From DASYSA01 sp036003885 (lineage in GTDB: Bacteria > Acidobacteriota > Blastocatellia > UBA7656), in NCBI GenBank assembly GCA_036003885.1, contig DASYSA010000543.1:1-6584 (forward strand): 6,584 nt of DNA. The letters are read 5' to 3'. Of this stretch, positions 4,143 to 6,584 are shown piece after piece. How positions within the stretch are numbered: position 1 is the stretch's first letter; the number at the start of each line of letters is the position of its first letter. The position numbers and the translations under genes are program-made. Under the pieces are notes generated by a model. That model did not search any database and was not told the origin of the DNA. It saw nothing but the letters and a program-made list of their open reading frames with translations.

Positions 4143-6584
4143 ATGAAGCGAGCATTAGTCCGACCTCACCCCATGCGGGACACAAAACGCAGGGGTTACG
4201 AATTGTTCATTTTGTGTGTGATTTTGGTCTCGTTCTTTCTTCTTCCGGCCGCCCCGGGGAGAAGAGCCTCCGGGTACACTGGCCAGCCGGCCAATGCTCG
4301 AGCCGCCGCGTCCCAGAGGCAGTCCGGGGATGGTATCTGGACGGCAGTCGATCGCAACTCTCTGCCGGCCCGCGTTGAAACGGCGTCGCCTGATGCGTAC
4401 CAGGTCGTTGAACTGAATGCTGAGGCGTTGTCTCGTGTACTCGCCAACGCTCCTATGGAGTTTAGTCAAGAGGCTGCGAAAAACCGTCCCGAGGTGAAAC
4501 TGCCGATGCCTGATGGGAGCTTCGCCGGCTTCCAAATCGAGGAATCGCCATCGATGGAGCCCGATCTTGCGGCCCAGTTTCCAGACGTTAAATCGTACCG
4601 TGGGCAGGGAGTGGACGATCCTACCGCGACCACTCGGTTCGATTGGAGTCCGAATGGATTCAACGCAATAATCCTCTCGGCAAGTGAGACGGTGTTCATC
4701 GCCCCTCGCACTGCCGGAGACACACAAAACTGCATAAGTTTTTATAAGAAAGATCTACATGAGGGATTCCAACAACCGCAGTGCGTAGTGACTGAGGCGA
4801 TGCAGGCTTCCGCAGGACTGAAAGACGGAATCGCCATCACCGCATCTGTAGGGACCGCGCTGCGCACATATCGCCTCGCCATAGCGACAACCGTCGAATA
4901 CACGAATAACGCGACATACGGAGGAAGCAAAGCTTCGACACTCACCAAACTGAATACCATAGTGAACCTGATTAACGCGATCTATGAGCGCGAAGTCTCA
5001 ATTCGATTTCAACTCGTTGCAAGCGAGCTTTCGATTATTTTCGACGTTGAGCCCGACGGCCTCACGAACGGCAACCAGAGCACGATGCTTGGTGAGAGTA
5101 CAGGCGTAATCAACGCAGGGATAGGGTCTGGCTCTTATGACGTCGGGCATTCCCTTGGTCTCGCACCGGCAGGATCAAGCGGAGGGATAGCGGGGCTCGG
5201 TGTCGTATGTGGAGCTAATAAGGGCCGGGGCGCGTCCATTCTGGGCATTGCCCTGGTAACCGGAAACTTCGCGATCGACAGCGGTCTGGTTGCTCACGAG
5301 TGGGGCCACGAGTTCAGCGCAGCTCACACGTTCAACAGCACTTCGGGCAACTGCGGTGGGGGAAATCGGAATGCTTCGACCGCGTGGGAACCAGGGAGCG
5401 GATCAACCGTGATGTCCTACGGTGGGACCTGTTCGCCGGAGAACCTGCAAAGTAACAGCGACACCTACTTTCTCGGAGGGACCTTCGATCAGATAGTGAG
5501 TTTCAGCGCGGCCGGCGGCGCTTGCTCAACATCGACGAGTACCGGAAACAACCCGCCGACAGTGTCGGCTGGGCCCGACTTCAGTGTACCAATGGGAACA
5601 CCCTTCACGCTGACGGCTACTGCAACCGATCCCGATGGCGACGCGCTTACATATTCCTGGGAGGAGCTGGATATCGGGACAGCTTCGCCGCCGATGACTG
5701 ACGATGGCAGCAGGCCTCTCTTCCGTTCGTTCATAGGAGCCGCGAGTCCATCGCGAACCTTTCCGAAGCTTTCCGATATCCTGAACAACACGTCTACGAT
5801 CGGTGAGACTTTGCCGACCACCACGCGAAGCATGAATTTCAGAGTGACGGCGCGAGATAACCGGGCAGCGGGTGGCGGTGTCAATTCTGACGCGATGATT
5901 TTGAACGTGACAGCTACAAGTGGTCCATTTGTCGTGACTCAGCCCAACACGGCGGTGTCATGGACGGGCGGAACCTCTCAGACTGTTACGTGGAACGTTG
6001 CAAATACGACCGCGGCGCCGGTCAACTGTGCGAACGTGAAGATCTCGCTCTCTACAAACGGCGGAACTACATTTCCCATCGTGATTGCGTCGAGTACGCC
6101 TAACGACGGATCAGAACTTATAGTCGTGCCTAATAATGCCACCACAACAGCTCGCGTAAAGGTGGAAGCGGTCGGGAATGTCTTCTTCGATGTGTCGAAT
6201 GCGAACTTCACGATTGTCGCCGGGACTGGCGGTGGGGGTAGCGACACGATAGGACTGTTTAGACCCGCGGGCAATTTCTTCTTCTTGCGGAACACCAACT
6301 CCCAGGGCCCACCAGACGTCGCCATAAGCTTCGGCGCGCCTGGAGATCTTCCAATTGTCGGCGACTGGGACGGCAACGGCACTGTGACAATAGGGCTATT
6401 CAGGCCGAGCAGCTCGACGTTCTTTTTGCGGAACAGTAATACTCAAGGACCCCCTGACATTACTCTGTCATTCGGGGATGGGCCTGGCGGAGACTTGCCC
6501 ATCGCGGGAGACTGGGACGGGAATGGAACCTGGACGATCGGAGTCTATCGGCCGAGCACATCAACCTTCTTCATACGCAACAGC
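4143..6584 (+). CDS. Secreted reprolysin-like (M12B-type) zinc metallopeptidase, 3' end outside window
   Basis: The frame runs open through 814 codons to the window edge. A long basic N-region and hydrophobic core (about 21-34) form a signal peptide. Residues about 50-240 look like the propeptide. The catalytic domain begins near YRLAIATTVEYT (243 onward) and has SYDVGHSL, a Gly-rich stretch ending in GLGVVCG, then the zinc site HEWGHEFSAAH (385-395; His385, His389, His395, catalytic Glu386) and the Met-turn VMSYGG (Met424). A conserved-looking CGGGNRNAS segment lies between the two. After about residue 465 come a PKD/cadherin-like module (about 470-592, with ATDPDGDALTYSW), a second beta-sandwich module (about 595-697, with SQTVTWNVANT), a Gly-rich linker and the first DWDGNGT-type repeats. 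The family is typical of secreted proteases from Bacteroidota and Acidobacteriota, activated by loss of the propeptide. The usual Gly three residues after the second His is Ser392 here. The substrate is unknown. Confidence 0.93.
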   Translation, partial: MKRALVRPHPMRDTKRRGYELFILCVILVSFFLLPAAPGRRASGYTGQPANARAAASQRQSGDGIWTAVDRNSLPARVETASPDAYQVVELNAEALSRVLANAPMEFSQEAAKNRPEVKLPMPDGSFAGFQIEESPSMEPDLAAQFPDVKSYRGQGVDDPTATTRFDWSPNGFNAIILSASETVFIAPRTAGDTQNCISFYKKDLHEGFQQPQCVVTEAMQASAGLKDGIAITASVGTALRTYRLAIATTVEYTNNATYGGSKASTLTKLNTIVNLINAIYEREVSIRFQLVASELSIIFDVEPDGLTNGNQSTMLGESTGVINAGIGSGSYDVGHSLGLAPAGSSGGIAGLGVVCGANKGRGASILGIALVTGNFAIDSGLVAHEWGHEFSAAHTFNSTSGNCGGGNRNASTAWEPGSGSTVMSYGGTCSPENLQSNSDTYFLGGTFDQIVSFSAAGGACSTSTSTGNNPPTVSAGPDFSVPMGTPFTLTATATDPDGDALTYSWEELDIGTASPPMTDDGSRPLFRSFIGAASPSRTFPKLSDILNNTSTIGETLPTTTRSMNFRVTARDNRAAGGGVNSDAMILNVTATSGPFVVTQPNTAVSWTGGTSQTVTWNVANTTAAPVNCANVKISLSTNGGTTFPIVIASSTPNDGSELIVVPNNATTTARVKVEAVGNVFFDVSNANFTIVAGTGGGGSDTIGLFRPAGNFFFLRNTNSQGPPDVAISFGAPGDLPIVGDWDGNGTVTIGLFRPSSSTFFLRNSNTQGPPDITLSFGDGPGGDLPIAGDWDGNGTWTIGVYRPSTSTFFIRNS
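6249..6584 (+). repeat. Tandem coding repeats of 47-49 residues (IGLFRP...GDWDGNGT)
   Basis: Two full units (6249-6389, 47 residues; 6390-6536, 49 residues) and the start of a third (from 6537) lie at the C-terminal end of the visible metallopeptidase. Each has the order IG(L/V)(F/Y)RP, then FF(L/I)RN(T/S)N, then QGPPD, SFG, GDLPI and GDWDGNGT. The D-W-D-G-N-G part (first at residues 741-746) resembles a calcium-binding loop. Such units are common at the ends of secreted proteins in Acidobacteriota and Chloroflexota and probably build a beta-propeller-like or rod-like surface domain. The second unit is 2 residues longer because of an extra Gly-rich insertion before GDLPI. More units probably follow outside the window. 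Confidence 0.88.

Noticed and set aside
4155..4727. Reverse-strand open frame of 190 codons
   Set aside because: It is antisense to the propeptide region of the metallopeptidase, whose forward frame continues unbroken into a recognisable catalytic domain.
5489..6382. Two reverse-strand open frames (131 and 134 codons) opposite the Ig-like modules
   Set aside because: Their composition is that expected from the complement of Thr/Ser/Gly-rich coding sequence; the forward frame has recognisable domains throughout.

Overview
The window (about 55-58% GC by eye) carries four genes, all on the + strand, with short gaps between them. No RNA genes, CRISPR array, transposase or phage genes were seen. 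The gene families, the many secreted or envelope proteins, the DWDGNGT-type C-terminal repeats and the CACGAAT-type intergenic palindrome suggest a free-living environmental Gram-negative bacterium. Acidobacteriota (perhaps Blastocatellia-like) is my best guess, from recollection of similar proteins rather than from a search.

Layout. (1) Positions 1-2139: 3' part of a large membrane protein that joins an M50 (site-2-protease-like) zinc metallopeptidase domain to a HlyD-type periplasmic adaptor. Its true start lies upstream of the window. (2) Positions 2140-2358: intergenic, dominated by an imperfect palindrome of about 89 nt (2154-2242) built from 9-nt CACGAAT-type units, then a plausible promoter and ribosome binding site. 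(3) Positions 2359-2907: a 182-aa exported protein of no family I recognise. (4) Positions 2908-2984: a short gap with a good sigma-70-type promoter whose predicted transcript starts almost at the next ATG. (5) Positions 2985-3911: a family 2 glycosyltransferase of the rhamnosyltransferase-like type. (6) Positions 3912-4142: intergenic, with a weak terminator-like hairpin and weak promoter candidates. (7) Positions 4143-6584: a large secreted reprolysin-like (M12B-type) zinc metallopeptidase, still open at the window end (814 codons visible). It has a signal peptide, propeptide, catalytic domain, two Ig-like/PKD-like modules and the start of a C-terminal repeat array.

How they fit together. 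The genes look like separately transcribed envelope and secretion functions rather than one operon: a palindrome or a promoter candidate separates each pair. The M50-HlyD protein is probably part of a peptide or small-molecule export machine with partners upstream of the window. The glycosyltransferase probably acts in surface polysaccharide synthesis, and the metallopeptidase is exported. I see no convincing new multi-gene system here. The points most worth checking are the palindromic repeat, the possible leaderless glycosyltransferase transcript, the variant zinc motif of the metallopeptidase and the unrecognised exported protein.
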